From the NCBI RefSeq assembly GCF_004217115.1, contig NZ_SHKN01000002.1:248001-312000 (forward strand): a DNA stretch of 64,000 nucleotides. The letters run 5' to 3'. The DNA is from Ancylomarina subtilis. GTDB lineage: Bacteria > Bacteroidota > Bacteroidia > Bacteroidales > Marinifilaceae. The notes beneath the pieces were generated by a model, which was given only the letters and a program-made list of their open reading frames with translations, did no database searches and was not told the origin of the DNA. Below are positions 38,487 to 47,481 of this stretch, in pieces. The translations under genes were made by a program, and so were the position numbers. Positions within the stretch are counted from its first letter, which is position 1; each line of letters starts with the position of its first letter.

Positions 38487-39719
38487 ATGGCACTAAATTA
38501 CATCTGGGTTTTCTTTTTTCTTTTAGCCTTTGTTGTGGCATTAATCAAGTTGATCTTTTTTGGAGATATGGAAGTGTTTCCAGCCATGATTAATTCAACT
38601 TTCGATATGGCGAAAACGGGCTTTGATATTTCTTTGGGATTAACCGGGGTTTTAACGCTTTGGTTAGGTATTATGAAGATTGGAGAAAAAGGAGGTATTA
38701 TTAAGATCTTTTCCCGATTGATAGGTCCTTTTTTCAATCGCTTGTTTCCTGACTTGCCTAAAGATCACCCTGCACATGGTTCTATCATGATGAATCTGGC
38801 TGCAAATATGTTAGGTTTAGACAATGCTGCGACGCCAATGGGTTTAAAAGCCATGACTCAGATGCAAGATGCGAACCCGGTTAAAGACCGGGCTTCAAAT
38901 GCTCAGATCATGTTTCTTGTTTTGAACACTTCAGGTCTGACTATTATTCCTATTTCAATTATGGTTTATCGTTCTCAGCTTGGTGCCGTAAACCCCTCAG
39001 ATATTTTTATCCCAATATTGCTGGCAACCTATTTTTCGACCATTACCGGATTAATAGCCGTATCGGTTATGCAGAAAATAAAACTGTGGGATAAGGTGAT
39101 CTTGCTCTACTTGGGTGGTATGACAGCTTTTATTGTTGCAGTCATTTTCTACTTCTCGAGTATTGAAAAGGAACAGATCGCATTAATTTCAAGACTGGTG
39201 AGTAATGTTTTTCTTTTTTCGGTGATTGTTGCATTTATTTTGCTGGCTTTTATTCGAAAAGTGAATGTTTACGAGAGTTTTATTGAAGGAGCCAAGGATG
39301 GTTTTGCCATTGCTGTTAAAATTATTCCTTATCTGATTGCAATTTTGGTTGCAATTGGAGTTTTTAGGGCATCAGGCGCCATGGATATGTTTATTCAGTC
39401 AGTTGAAAAGCTTTGTGGTGTATTAGGGATTAATGGTGATTTTATTCCTGCTTTACCTACGGCATTAATGAAACCTTTAAGTGGCTCCGGAGCTCGGGGG
39501 ATGATGGTTGATGCCATGACACAATACGGCGCGGATAGCTTTATTGGACGGATGACCTCTGTCTTGCAAGGCGCGACTGATACCACTTTTTATATTATTG
39601 CGGTTTATTTTGGTGCCGTTGGTATTAAGAATACCCGTTACGCTATTACATGTGGTTTAATTGCTGATTTTGCAGGGATTGTAGCTGCTATTGGCATTGC
39701 TTATTTATTCTTTCATTAA
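38487..39719 (+). CDS. SpmA-SpmB fusion (nucleoside-recognition Gate protein)
   Basis: 410 residues, two Gate domains in one chain: an SpmA-like half (~1-200: FFGDMEVFPAMINSTFDMAKTGFDISLGL, NLAANMLGLDNAATPMGLKAM) and an SpmB-like half (~215-410: FIEGAKDGFAIAVKIIPYLIAIL, GATDTTFYIIAVYFGAVG). In spore formers the two are separate and affect spore core dehydration; in non-spore-forming Bacteroidota the fused protein is common and its solute is unknown. It is coupled to the repeat-protein gene (10 nt). Confidence 0.88.
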   Translation: MALNYIWVFFFLLAFVVALIKLIFFGDMEVFPAMINSTFDMAKTGFDISLGLTGVLTLWLGIMKIGEKGGIIKIFSRLIGPFFNRLFPDLPKDHPAHGSIMMNLAANMLGLDNAATPMGLKAMTQMQDANPVKDRASNAQIMFLVLNTSGLTIIPISIMVYRSQLGAVNPSDIFIPILLATYFSTITGLIAVSVMQKIKLWDKVILLYLGGMTAFIVAVIFYFSSIEKEQIALISRLVSNVFLFSVIVAFILLAFIRKVNVYESFIEGAKDGFAIAVKIIPYLIAILVAIGVFRASGAMDMFIQSVEKLCGVLGINGDFIPALPTALMKPLSGSGARGMMVDAMTQYGADSFIGRMTSVLQGATDTTFYIIAVYFGAVGIKNTRYAITCGLIADFAGIVAAIGIAYLFFH

Positions 39720-39735
39720 TCTTTGAAAAAAAGAA

Positions 39736-39743
39736 TACCTTTG
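39736..39743 (+). promoter_or_regulatory. -7 box for the S4 gene
   Basis: TACCTTTG fits exactly, with a leader of ~31 nt; no -33 TTTG in range. Confidence 0.4.
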
Positions 39744-39780
39744 CCATTCAAATTCTAATAACCCAATTTACCATTTAGAT

Positions 39781-39987
39781 ATGATAAACTTCAAGATTGA
39801 TACGGAATATATTGAACTGATAAAACTGATAAAAGCCTTAAATATTAGTGAAAGTGGTGCGCAGGCAAAGATCTTTGTAGAAGATGGCCAGGTTATTCGC
39901 AATGGTGAAATTGAATATCGTAAACGCGCGAAAATTCGTCCGGGAGATAAGATTGAGATTTTTGATGAAGTCATTATTGTAGAATAA
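39781..39987 (+). CDS. S4-domain RNA-binding protein, YbcJ/YaaA-like
   Basis: 68 residues that make up a single S4 fold: YIELIKLIKALNISESGAQAK, VEDGQVIRNGEIEYRKRAKIRPGDKI. Small S4 proteins of this type bind structured RNA, often ribosomal. It is a single gene followed by a bidirectional terminator. Confidence 0.85.
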   Translation: MINFKIDTEYIELIKLIKALNISESGAQAKIFVEDGQVIRNGEIEYRKRAKIRPGDKIEIFDEVIIVE

Positions 39988-40020
39988 TCAGAAATCAGCT
40001 CTTATTCGAAATAAAGCACA

Positions 40021-40045
40021 AAAAGTCCAGTTAGTCTGGACTTTT
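40021..40045. terminator. Bidirectional terminator
   Basis: 10-bp perfect stem (40021-40030 / 40036-40045), loop TTAGT, with flanking A and T runs. Serves the S4 gene (+) and the GNAT gene (-). Confidence 0.8.
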
Positions 40046-40067
40046 GTTGTAATTATAAGTAATGTCT

Positions 40068-40601
40068 TTATTGTTTCAGATTAAGGAGTTGTAGAAAATG
40101 TTCATCTTTCCAGCCCTCCTGACTTTTAATCCATTGTTTTTTTGTTCCGGTTATTTCGAAGCCTTTTGCGCCAAATAAATCAATGCTTGCTTGATTATTA
40201 GTGGTAATATTGCAATAGAGTTGATGCAACTGTAAGCCTTTAAAACAATAGTTTATCAGAGTCTCAAGTGCTTCACTGGCATAGCCTTTTTGGCGATGAA
40301 TTTTATCGTGAAGCAGAACACCAATACCAGCTCTGTTATGGAATGGATCAAAGTCGAATAGGTCTATTAAACCAATAGGCTCTTTGTTTTCTTTTAGCTC
40401 AATAACCAATCTCAGTTGTTTGCTTTCATAAATGTCAAGATGCGAATTCTCGAGGTATTGTTTTAATACAAATAGTGAAAATGGCTTTTGGCAATGGCTC
40501 ACTTCCCAGATATCCGAATTATTTTCCCACTTGTAAAGCAGTTTTAAATCCTGAGGCTCTAATGCCCTTAGTCGGATAGATTTATTTTCGAGAATTTGCA
40601 T
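40068..40601 (-). CDS. GNAT-family N-acetyltransferase, RimJ/RimL-like
   Basis: 177 residues. Begins IRLRALEPQDLKLLYKWENN and has the acetyl-CoA region GIGVLLHDKIHRQKGYASEAL with the R/Q-x-x-G-x-A signature, then HQLYCNITTNNQASIDLFGAKGFEITG. It acetylates an amino group of an unknown substrate; RimL, SpeG and antibiotic-type enzymes share this form. It lies 30 nt downstream of the PorE-like gene and could be co-transcribed with it. Confidence 0.8.
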   Translation of the reverse strand: MQILENKSIRLRALEPQDLKLLYKWENNSDIWEVSHCQKPFSLFVLKQYLENSHLDIYESKQLRLVIELKENKEPIGLIDLFDFDPFHNRAGIGVLLHDKIHRQKGYASEALETLINYCFKGLQLHQLYCNITTNNQASIDLFGAKGFEITGTKKQWIKSQEGWKDEHFLQLLNLKQ

Positions 40602-40631
40602 AAGATTGATTCGAAAGAATAATATAAGTGC

Positions 40632-43310
40632 TTAGTTCTTATTATACCATTTTATTGTTCGTGTAAAGGCATCGTAATAGCCTTTTTTGAACGCAATATT
40701 CAAAAAGGTTTTTTCATCCTTTTTATTATCAAAGGCTTCATAGGTATATCTTGATAAACCATCTTTACCCTTGTTCAGATTGAGCCTGTCAATTGGTAAA
40801 TTCTTGAAATAATTGAGCGATTTTGGATGGTTTAATGCCATAATCTGAATGGTATATTTATTCGATTTTTTCGCATTAAAATCAGAGAAAAGAACTTCCT
40901 CACCCCAATAAGCCTTACGAACAAATGCATCCCAATAACTCTTTTTCAAAACTTCGCCCAGAGCGAGTTGTGCTTCTGTTTTATTAGGGAAAATCTTATA
41001 GGTATATCTGTAAATGTTTTCAGAATCCCTGTATACATGAACGCCGTCCAGGTTTTTAAAATAGGAGACAGGTCGAACCTCTTTTAGCGACATCAATTGA
41101 ATGGTGTAAGCCGTACTAGTTGAGAAGTTCATTTTAGGGTGAATCAGTTGCCCATTGATAACGGTTCGAATGAACGAATCCCAATACCCAATGCGAATGA
41201 GTCGGTTTAATTCCTGAGTGGCAGCATTGAAAGATTTAAATTTCTTATAAGTATATCGACTTAAACCATCGTTCGTTTGAAAAATCTTAACATTATCAAG
41301 GTAGCTAAACATTTCAGGATCCATAGGAATCTGAAGAGCTAGAATCTGAATGGTGTAATAGGTTTCGTTTTTAGTCACTGTTTTAGTAGTATCCGGAATT
41401 TTTACTATCGGATTTGTAACAGGTTCTTCTTCTTTTACAGTAGTCACCGTTTCTGCTTGTTCAACAGGTTTTTCTTTAGCCGGTAACTTAATGGTAGGCG
41501 TTATCTTAAGCGGTTCTTTCAGTTTCGGAACCTCTAAGTCATTCTCTATTTCAGGAGTGAAGGCCGTTTTTTCAAGACTAATTTTGCTTATATTATAATC
41601 AATAAGCTCAATATCCTCAGGATAATCTTCTTCTTCTTCAAGACGAAGAGAAAGCGGAAGTAGCGTGATAACACTGTGATTCTCCTTATTTGCATACTCA
41701 GCGGGTACATTCATCACCGTGCTCAAAGGTCTATACCCCTTGGCTCGTACTTCTAAGTTGTATTGTTTTCCAGCGTCTATAATGAAAAGAAACTTTCCTG
41801 ATGCCGTGTTCGGACGATATAATCCAACTGTTTTATTACTATAGCTTAGTTTGATTTTGGCGTGTCCTACAGGCTTTCCTTTTGTGTTGATTAATTTTCC
41901 TTTTAGAACGAATAAGCCTGTATTTTCAGTATCTGGTGTTTGAATTCTGAAAATATCAGCTCGACCATAGGAGCCTTTTCGGTACGATGCCATATAAGCT
42001 CTTTTCCCATCAGGAGTAGGCGTGAAATAAATATCTTCTTTCGTTGAATTAATAGGGAAACCAATATTTACGGGTTTGTTCCAATGTCCATTTTCAAAAG
42101 TTGATTTGAAAATATCGAATCCGCCCATTGTTTTATGTCCTTTTGAACTAAAATAAAGGGTTTTCCCATCGTGGTGAATGAAAGGAGCGTCGTCGTCGTA
42201 TATTGTGTTAATATTGGGGCCAAGGTTTTGCGCAGGTCCCCATTGACCATTAGGTAATTTTTTTACACTATAAATATCCATTTTCCCATAACCGCCAGGA
42301 CGATTACTTGAGAAATAGATGGTTCTGCCATCAGCTGATACTGAAATGTGACTTTCTTTACTAGGTGAGTTGATGTCAGAATGTAATTTTTGTGGTCTAG
42401 TCCAGTTGGTACCGTTTAGTTTACTTACATAGATATCACCGCCATTGGACTCATTGTTGTTGTAATAGCCTGCTTTATATACGTAAATTTCCTGACCATC
42501 AGCTGATATCGAGATTGATGCATCGTGATCTTTTGTATTCAGTATACTGATCCCTTTGGGCTCTGTCCAAACGCCATTCACTTGATGTGAAATATAAATA
42601 TCTTCAAAAAATTGTCCGTCTTTATCAACTTTACTACCAGTACCATTACGTCTTGAAGTAAAAACCATGGTTGTTTCATCGGCAGTAACACCGGGGCTAT
42701 GTTCAGCATATTCGGTGTTGATTAAGTTTCCCAGATTTTCAACGGTGATATTAACCGGATGTTCGGTGAGTTGAAGTGCGTTTCTGCAAATTTCAAGTTC
42801 ATGTTCAATATCAGCGATATATTCCGCATCGTCACGAGGAACCAGGTTTAGCAGATTGTTATAGGTTCGTATCGCTTTGCTGAACTGATAGTTGATGTGA
42901 TATGACTTCCCCAGATTGTAGTAGTAATCCAGGGGGATATTGTTTTTCGATTTGCTATATCGAATCGCTTTTTCGAGGTATTCTGTTGATTTTTCTTTTT
43001 CTGATTCGAGGTTAAAATAGCAGACGCCCAGCATATTGTTGAACTCAGGATTTTTTCGATCGCCTAGTAACAAGTCATATAGAATCGGGGCAGCATCGCC
43101 GTAATTCTTGTTGGCAAAATACATTTCTGCCATTTTAGTTTTCTTTCGCTTGCTTGTTTTATCTGAGCTTGAAAGAGAATAGCTTGCGTAACTGTTATTG
43201 ACACCAATTGCTATAATTATAAAGAACAGAAACGTTCTTAAAAGTTGAGTGGATGTTTTTTTGTGAATTCCAGAATTCAACTTCATCATATTTTTAAATA
43301 TTATAGACAA
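40632..43310 (-). CDS. PorE-like envelope protein: TPR, beta-propeller, and three SPOR-like repeats
   Basis: 892 residues. Signal region (~20-45, ends NSYAS), TPRs (~55-185), a PD40/WD40-like beta-propeller (~200-455) with blades such as DGRTIYFSSNRPGGYGKMDIYSVK and DGKRAYMASYRKGSYGRADIF, a carboxypeptidase-regulatory-like domain (~470-550), a Glu/Pro/Thr-rich linker, then three repeats beginning at residues ~651, 733 and 817 (YTIQI/LMAL ... RYTYK ... GYWDAFxR). The order TPR-propeller-CRD is that of PorE of the type IX secretion system, which ends in an OmpA domain; SPOR domains also bind peptidoglycan, so these may replace it. The absence of an OmpA domain makes a strict PorE orthologue unlikely. 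Confidence 0.8.
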   Translation of the reverse strand: MSIIFKNMMKLNSGIHKKTSTQLLRTFLFFIIIAIGVNNSYASYSLSSSDKTSKRKKTKMAEMYFANKNYGDAAPILYDLLLGDRKNPEFNNMLGVCYFNLESEKEKSTEYLEKAIRYSKSKNNIPLDYYYNLGKSYHINYQFSKAIRTYNNLLNLVPRDDAEYIADIEHELEICRNALQLTEHPVNITVENLGNLINTEYAEHSPGVTADETTMVFTSRRNGTGSKVDKDGQFFEDIYISHQVNGVWTEPKGISILNTKDHDASISISADGQEIYVYKAGYYNNNESNGGDIYVSKLNGTNWTRPQKLHSDINSPSKESHISVSADGRTIYFSSNRPGGYGKMDIYSVKKLPNGQWGPAQNLGPNINTIYDDDAPFIHHDGKTLYFSSKGHKTMGGFDIFKSTFENGHWNKPVNIGFPINSTKEDIYFTPTPDGKRAYMASYRKGSYGRADIFRIQTPDTENTGLFVLKGKLINTKGKPVGHAKIKLSYSNKTVGLYRPNTASGKFLFIIDAGKQYNLEVRAKGYRPLSTVMNVPAEYANKENHSVITLLPLSLRLEEEEDYPEDIELIDYNISKISLEKTAFTPEIENDLEVPKLKEPLKITPTIKLPAKEKPVEQAETVTTVKEEEPVTNPIVKIPDTTKTVTKNETYYTIQILALQIPMDPEMFSYLDNVKIFQTNDGLSRYTYKKFKSFNAATQELNRLIRIGYWDSFIRTVINGQLIHPKMNFSTSTAYTIQLMSLKEVRPVSYFKNLDGVHVYRDSENIYRYTYKIFPNKTEAQLALGEVLKKSYWDAFVRKAYWGEEVLFSDFNAKKSNKYTIQIMALNHPKSLNYFKNLPIDRLNLNKGKDGLSRYTYEAFDNKKDEKTFLNIAFKKGYYDAFTRTIKWYNKN

Positions 43311-43530
43311 TTAATTATCATATAAAATGAGAGAATTGTGTTTTTTTATAAATCTCAAAGCTGAGAATCTATTAAGCGAATTTGATGGATATATTGAGGA
43401 TTATCCCTTTAAAATTCACTGAATAGTTACGAACTGATTTTATTAAAAGAAACACTTCTAGCACTTGTGACAAGCCTCGTGGGCACTGAACAATGCAAGA
43501 TATAAAAAACTTTGATTTTTTTGCATAAAA

Positions 43531-43558
43531 AAAACGCAGAAATCAGAATCTGCGTTTT
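43531..43558 (-). terminator. Intrinsic terminator (minus)
   Basis: 10-bp perfect stem (43531-43540 / 43549-43558); A-run on the left gives TTTT on the minus strand. Ends the E2 gene. Confidence 0.85.
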
Positions 43559-43600
43559 CTTTTGATAAATAATGTATCGTATAATTTCTGAGAATAAAAT

Positions 43601-44911
43601 CTAGAATACCTGGCTTGTGTCAAAATTTTCAAGATTTTCTGCAACTCGTTTTAAGAATAAGCCTCCTAAACCACCATCAACAACTCGATGATCGTATGAT
43701 AGCGAAAGGACCATAATATGTCTGATACCTATGGTGTCACCCTGAGGCGTTTCAATTACAGCAGGTTTTTTCTTGATTGCACCCACAGCTAGAATAGCAA
43801 CTTCGGGTTGATTAATAATTGGTGTACCTGTTGTACTGCCAAAAGCACCCAAATTGGTAATTGTAAAAGTACTTCCCTGAATATCATCCGGCTTCAGCTG
43901 ATTCGTTCTGCCACGATTAGCCAGATCGTTCACCGACTTTGTTAATCCAATTAAATTCTTTTCATTCGCATCCTTAATAACAGGAACAATCAGGTTACCA
44001 TTGGGAAGGGCAGTGGCCATACCAATGTTGACAAAGTTTTTACGAATAATTTTATCCCCATCAACAGAAACATTAATCAATGGATAGTCTTGAATAGCCT
44101 TGCAAACAGCTTCTACAAAAATTGGCGTATAAGTCAATTTTTGGTTATGCTTCTTCACAAAATCATTTTTAATCTTATCTCGCCATTGAACAATTGGAGT
44201 CACGTCAACATCGATAAAAGAAGTAACATGTGCTGATACCTGCAGAGAGTTGGTCATGTGTTGAGAAATAAGTTTTCTCATGCGATCCATCTCAATTATT
44301 TCAACGTTTTGCCCTGTATAAGAAACGTGTTCGGTTGGAGCAGCAGCTTGAGGTGTAGTTATTTTTTGCTCTGTAACGATTGGCTTAGGTGTTGCAACTT
44401 TACGATCTTCGATATATTGCAGGATGTCTTTTTTTGTAATGCGTTTAGCCTCGCCGGAACCAGCTATCGAGCTGAGTTCTTCGTTTGAAATATTTTCAGC
44501 TTTAGCAATCGTACGTACAAGAGGTGAAATGAAATTGCCATTTTCGGTTTTGGCTTTCATAGGTTCATTACTGACTTCTGGTTCTTTAGCCAGTGAAATA
44601 TTTAATACATTTTCTTCGATTGGAGCTGCCTCTTCAGTTGTGGTTGTGGGTGTATCTTCAATGCTTTCGCCCTCAGAAGTAATTATGGCAACTAAATCAC
44701 CAACCTTAGGTACATCCCCTTCTTCAAATAATATTTTTGCAATAATTCCACTGGCTGGAGCAGGAATCTCTGAGTCAACCTTATCGGTTGCAATTTCCAT
44801 GATTGAGTCTTCTTCTTCAACAGAATCACCTTCTTTTTTAAGAAGCTTAGTAATTGTCGCTTCAATGATACCTTCACCCATTGCAGGAAGGAAGATTTCG
44901 AATTTAGCCAT
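43601..44911 (-). CDS. 2-oxoacid dehydrogenase E2 (lipoyl acyltransferase)
   Basis: 436 residues: lipoyl domain with the acceptor Lys44 in ATDKVDSEIP, a Glu/Thr-rich linker, a peripheral-subunit-binding domain (~129-168, ISPLVRTIAKAENISNEEL...RITKKDI), and a catalytic domain ending with SYDHRVVDG (His active site). It transfers acyl groups to CoA in pyruvate, 2-oxoglutarate or branched-chain dehydrogenase complexes. No E1 or E3 gene is adjacent, so its complex must be completed from elsewhere; a branched-chain role is plausible. Confidence 0.9.
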   Translation of the reverse strand: MAKFEIFLPAMGEGIIEATITKLLKKEGDSVEEEDSIMEIATDKVDSEIPAPASGIIAKILFEEGDVPKVGDLVAIITSEGESIEDTPTTTTEEAAPIEENVLNISLAKEPEVSNEPMKAKTENGNFISPLVRTIAKAENISNEELSSIAGSGEAKRITKKDILQYIEDRKVATPKPIVTEQKITTPQAAAPTEHVSYTGQNVEIIEMDRMRKLISQHMTNSLQVSAHVTSFIDVDVTPIVQWRDKIKNDFVKKHNQKLTYTPIFVEAVCKAIQDYPLINVSVDGDKIIRKNFVNIGMATALPNGNLIVPVIKDANEKNLIGLTKSVNDLANRGRTNQLKPDDIQGSTFTITNLGAFGSTTGTPIINQPEVAILAVGAIKKKPAVIETPQGDTIGIRHIMVLSLSYDHRVVDGGLGGLFLKRVAENLENFDTSQVF

Positions 44912-44954
44912 ATTGATTTTGTTTAGTGTTTGTTTATTTAGTCTAAATAGAATG

Positions 44955-44985
44955 CAAATTTAATTAAAAAAGAGTAAAAGACAAG
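44955..44985 (-). promoter_or_regulatory. Promoter of the E2 gene
   Basis: Minus strand: CTTG (44985-44982), 19-nt spacer, TAAATTTG (44962-44955). The -7 box is exact, the -33 has 3 of 4 bases. Leader ~38 nt. Confidence 0.5.
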
Positions 44986-45142
44986 TATGTCTGATTAGTA
45001 ATCTCTATCTACTTTTCTTAATTCTCAATTGATTTTTTCTATATCATAAGAATTTGATTCTTTCTTGAAGATAAGCTTTCTATTTGAAATAAATAAGTTT
45101 GCTTACTGACCTAAAAAATACGAAATAATGAGTGATGGACCA

Positions 45143-45763
45143 TTATAAACTCTTATCAAAAGGCATTCTGTTGAGAAGCGATCGGCCAAGTGTGATTTCA
45201 TCGGTGTATTCCAACTCATCGCCTATGGATATCCCTCGGGCAATGGTTGTCACCGGAACCTCATGTGGTTTCAGTTTTTTATAGAGATAGAAATTGGTTG
45301 TATCGCCTTCCATTGTTGTGCTCAGAGCCAGAATAATTTCAGTTAAATCTTCATGCTCGGCTTTTTCAATCAGGGGTTGAATGCGTAAATCACTTGGGCC
45401 AATACCATCCATCGGCGAAATAATACCTCCTAAAACATGGTAAATGCCATTGTATTGTTGTGTGCGTTCTATTGACATCACATCACGGATACTCTCGACC
45501 ACACAAATGGTTGATTTGTCTCGCTTGGGATTGGCACAAATATCACAGATATCAGTGTCGGAAATATTAAAACACGATTTGCAATGTTTCACCTCGTCAC
45601 GAAGCTGGATGATTGTGTTTCCAAATTTTCTGACTTCATCTTTGTTTTGATTCAATAAATGCAAGACGAGTCTTAAAGCTGTTTTACGTCCAATCCCAGG
45701 GAGTTTTGAGAATTCAGCAACGGCGTTTTCTAAGAGTTTTGAAGGGAAATTATCGTAGTTCAT
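45143..45763 (-). CDS. recR: Recombination mediator RecR
   Basis: 206 residues. Helix-hairpin-helix [11 protein letters not shown] (21-31), four-cysteine zinc site (Cys61, 64, 73, 76), and a Toprim domain with [14 protein letters not shown] and [15 protein letters not shown]. With RecO and RecF it loads RecA on single-stranded DNA gaps. It stands alone here, 230 nt upstream of the E2 gene. Confidence 0.95.
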   Translation of the reverse strand: MNYDNFPSKLLENAVAEFSKLPGIGRKTALRLVLHLLNQNKDEVRKFGNTIIQLRDEVKHCKSCFNISDTDICDICANPKRDKSTICVVESIRDVMSIERTQQYNGIYHVLGGIISPMDGIGPSDLRIQPLIEKAEHEDLTEIILALSTTMEGDTTNFYLYKKLKPHEVPVTTIARGISIGDELEYTDEITLGRSLLNRMPFDKSL

Positions 45764-45908
45764 GTTTGTGTTTAGAATCCGGACTTGATGATTATATCCG
45801 TCATGTATTTTTTATTATTAGTTCAAATGTAAGGAATTATCGGCAGTATTTGTTCGGGTGAATTCGAATTCCATTCTAAAGCCTTATCGTTATGATGATA
45901 ATAATTTC

Positions 45909-45916
45909 TATTTTTG
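45909..45916 (+). promoter_or_regulatory. -7 box for the SSS symporter gene
   Basis: TATTTTTG fits TAnnTTTG, 23 nt before the ATG; no -33 TTTG at 19-21 nt. Confidence 0.4.
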
Positions 45917-45939
45917 GCAGGTACTTTTAAACGCTCTTT

Positions 45940-47388
45940 ATGTCTCCATTAAATATCATCTTTGTAGTTGTAGGCTACTTTTCACTTTTGCTATGCATTT
46001 CTTATTTTACTGGCCGAAAAGCTGATAATCAGGCTTTTTTTTTAGGGAATAAACAATCGCCCTGGTATGTGGTTGCCTTTGGTATGATTGGTGCCTCTCT
46101 GTCGGGCGTTACTTTTATTTCGGTTCCGGGATGGGTGAAATCAACAGAGTTCTCATACATGCAAATGGTTTTGGGCTATATGCTGGGTTATATTGTTGTG
46201 GCGAATATCCTTTTGCCCTTGTACTATCGTTTGAACTTGACTTCGATATATACCTATTTGGATCAACGGTTTGGTCGTGTATCCTACAAAACAGGAGCCT
46301 CTTTTTTCCTCCTTTCACGAACGATTGGTGCTTCATTTCGATTGTTTTTAATGGCTAATGTTCTTCAGATTACAGTGTTTGATGCCTGGCATGTTCCCTT
46401 TGCGCTGACGGTTCTTCTAACAATATTGCTAATTTGGCTTTATACGTTTAAGGGGGGTATCAAAACCATTATTTGGACAGATAGTTTACAGACTTTGTTT
46501 ATGCTGCTTTCCGTTGGGATTAGTATTTATTTGATTATGGATAAGCTTGATTTAAATGTATCAAGCGCACTAAGTTCTATAAGAGATAGTGATTATGGCA
46601 AGGTGTTCGAGTTTAAGGATTGGGCAAGTAAACAGCATTTCCTGAAGCAATTTTTTACGGGAGCTTTCATCACTATTGTGATGACTGGGCTCGATCAGGA
46701 TATGATGCAAAAGAATTTAAGTTGTAAGAATTTGGGCGAGGCTAAAAAGAATATGTATTGGTATGGCTTTGCTTTTATACCAGCTAATCTTCTGTTTCTG
46801 ATGCTTGGCGCTTTACTTTTATTGTTTGCACAACATCAGGGAATCGCAATTCCTGAGCGAGGCGACGACCTTTTCCCAATGCTGGCAACCCAACATCTTG
46901 GGCCAGTGGTTGGACTTTTCTTTTTGGTTGGTTTAATGGCGGCAGCTTATTCCAGTGCAGATTCAGCTCTCACATCCCTAACCACTTCTTTTACGGTTGA
47001 TATTTTGGGTGCTGACGAAAATGATGAAGTAAAAACGAAGAAGCTACGTGGTCGATCTCATCTTCTGTTCTCCTTCATTTTACTACTCGTCATCTTAATT
47101 TTTAGAGCTATTAATGATGAATCGGTCATTTCAGCCATCTTTACAGTTGCCGGCTATACCTATGGGCCTTTGTTAGGTTTGTATGCCTCTGGCTTATTTA
47201 CTTCTATTCAGGTAAAGGATAAGTGGGTGCCCTTAGTGACCTTGCTTGCTCCAATTTTGTGTTACATATTCTCACAGAATTCGATGGATTGGTTTGGATT
47301 TAATCTGGGGTTTGAATTACTGATGTTGAATGGACTTTTAACTTTTATTGGTCTTCTGGTGATCAGGAGAAAGACGGTTAAAGGTTAA
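45940..47388 (+). CDS. Sodium:solute symporter, SSS family
   Basis: 482 residues, about 13 helices. Family signs: GRKADNQAFFLGNKQSPWYVVAFGMIGASLSGVTFISVPG near the start, FTGAFITIVMTGLDQDMMQKNLSCKN in the middle, and AAAYSSADSALTSLTTSF. It imports an organic solute with Na+; the solute is not evident (sialic acid, proline and sugars are known for the family). The last codons (TVKG) and the stop lie inside a heptanucleotide repeat. Confidence 0.9.
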   Translation: MSPLNIIFVVVGYFSLLLCISYFTGRKADNQAFFLGNKQSPWYVVAFGMIGASLSGVTFISVPGWVKSTEFSYMQMVLGYMLGYIVVANILLPLYYRLNLTSIYTYLDQRFGRVSYKTGASFFLLSRTIGASFRLFLMANVLQITVFDAWHVPFALTVLLTILLIWLYTFKGGIKTIIWTDSLQTLFMLLSVGISIYLIMDKLDLNVSSALSSIRDSDYGKVFEFKDWASKQHFLKQFFTGAFITIVMTGLDQDMMQKNLSCKNLGEAKKNMYWYGFAFIPANLLFLMLGALLLLFAQHQGIAIPERGDDLFPMLATQHLGPVVGLFFLVGLMAAAYSSADSALTSLTTSFTVDILGADENDEVKTKKLRGRSHLLFSFILLLVILIFRAINDESVISAIFTVAGYTYGPLLGLYASGLFTSIQVKDKWVPLVTLLAPILCYIFSQNSMDWFGFNLGFELLMLNGLLTFIGLLVIRRKTVKG

Positions 47389-47420
47389 AGGTTAAAGGTT
47401 AAAGGTTAAAGGTTAAAGGT
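47376..47420. repeat. Heptanucleotide tandem repeat (GGTTAAA)6
   Basis: Six perfect copies of GGTTAAA followed by GGT. The repeat starts inside the last codons of the SSS gene, and the stop TAA is in the second copy. Confidence 0.95.
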
Positions 47421-47481
47421 GTGGAATTTGAATATTGCTTTTTATCACATCATCATGTTATTGCATTAACTTATCATCACC

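Noticed and set aside
31912-39719. NACHT gene plus repeat protein as one defence operon
   Set aside because: A strong terminator (34511-34540) separates them, and the repeat protein is exported while the NACHT protein is cytoplasmic.
47376-47420. (GGTTAAA)6 as a phase-variation switch for the SSS symporter
   Set aside because: The stop codon falls in the second copy, so gain or loss of copies beyond two does not change the protein. The repeat is probably neutral, although it could still affect the 3' end of the mRNA.
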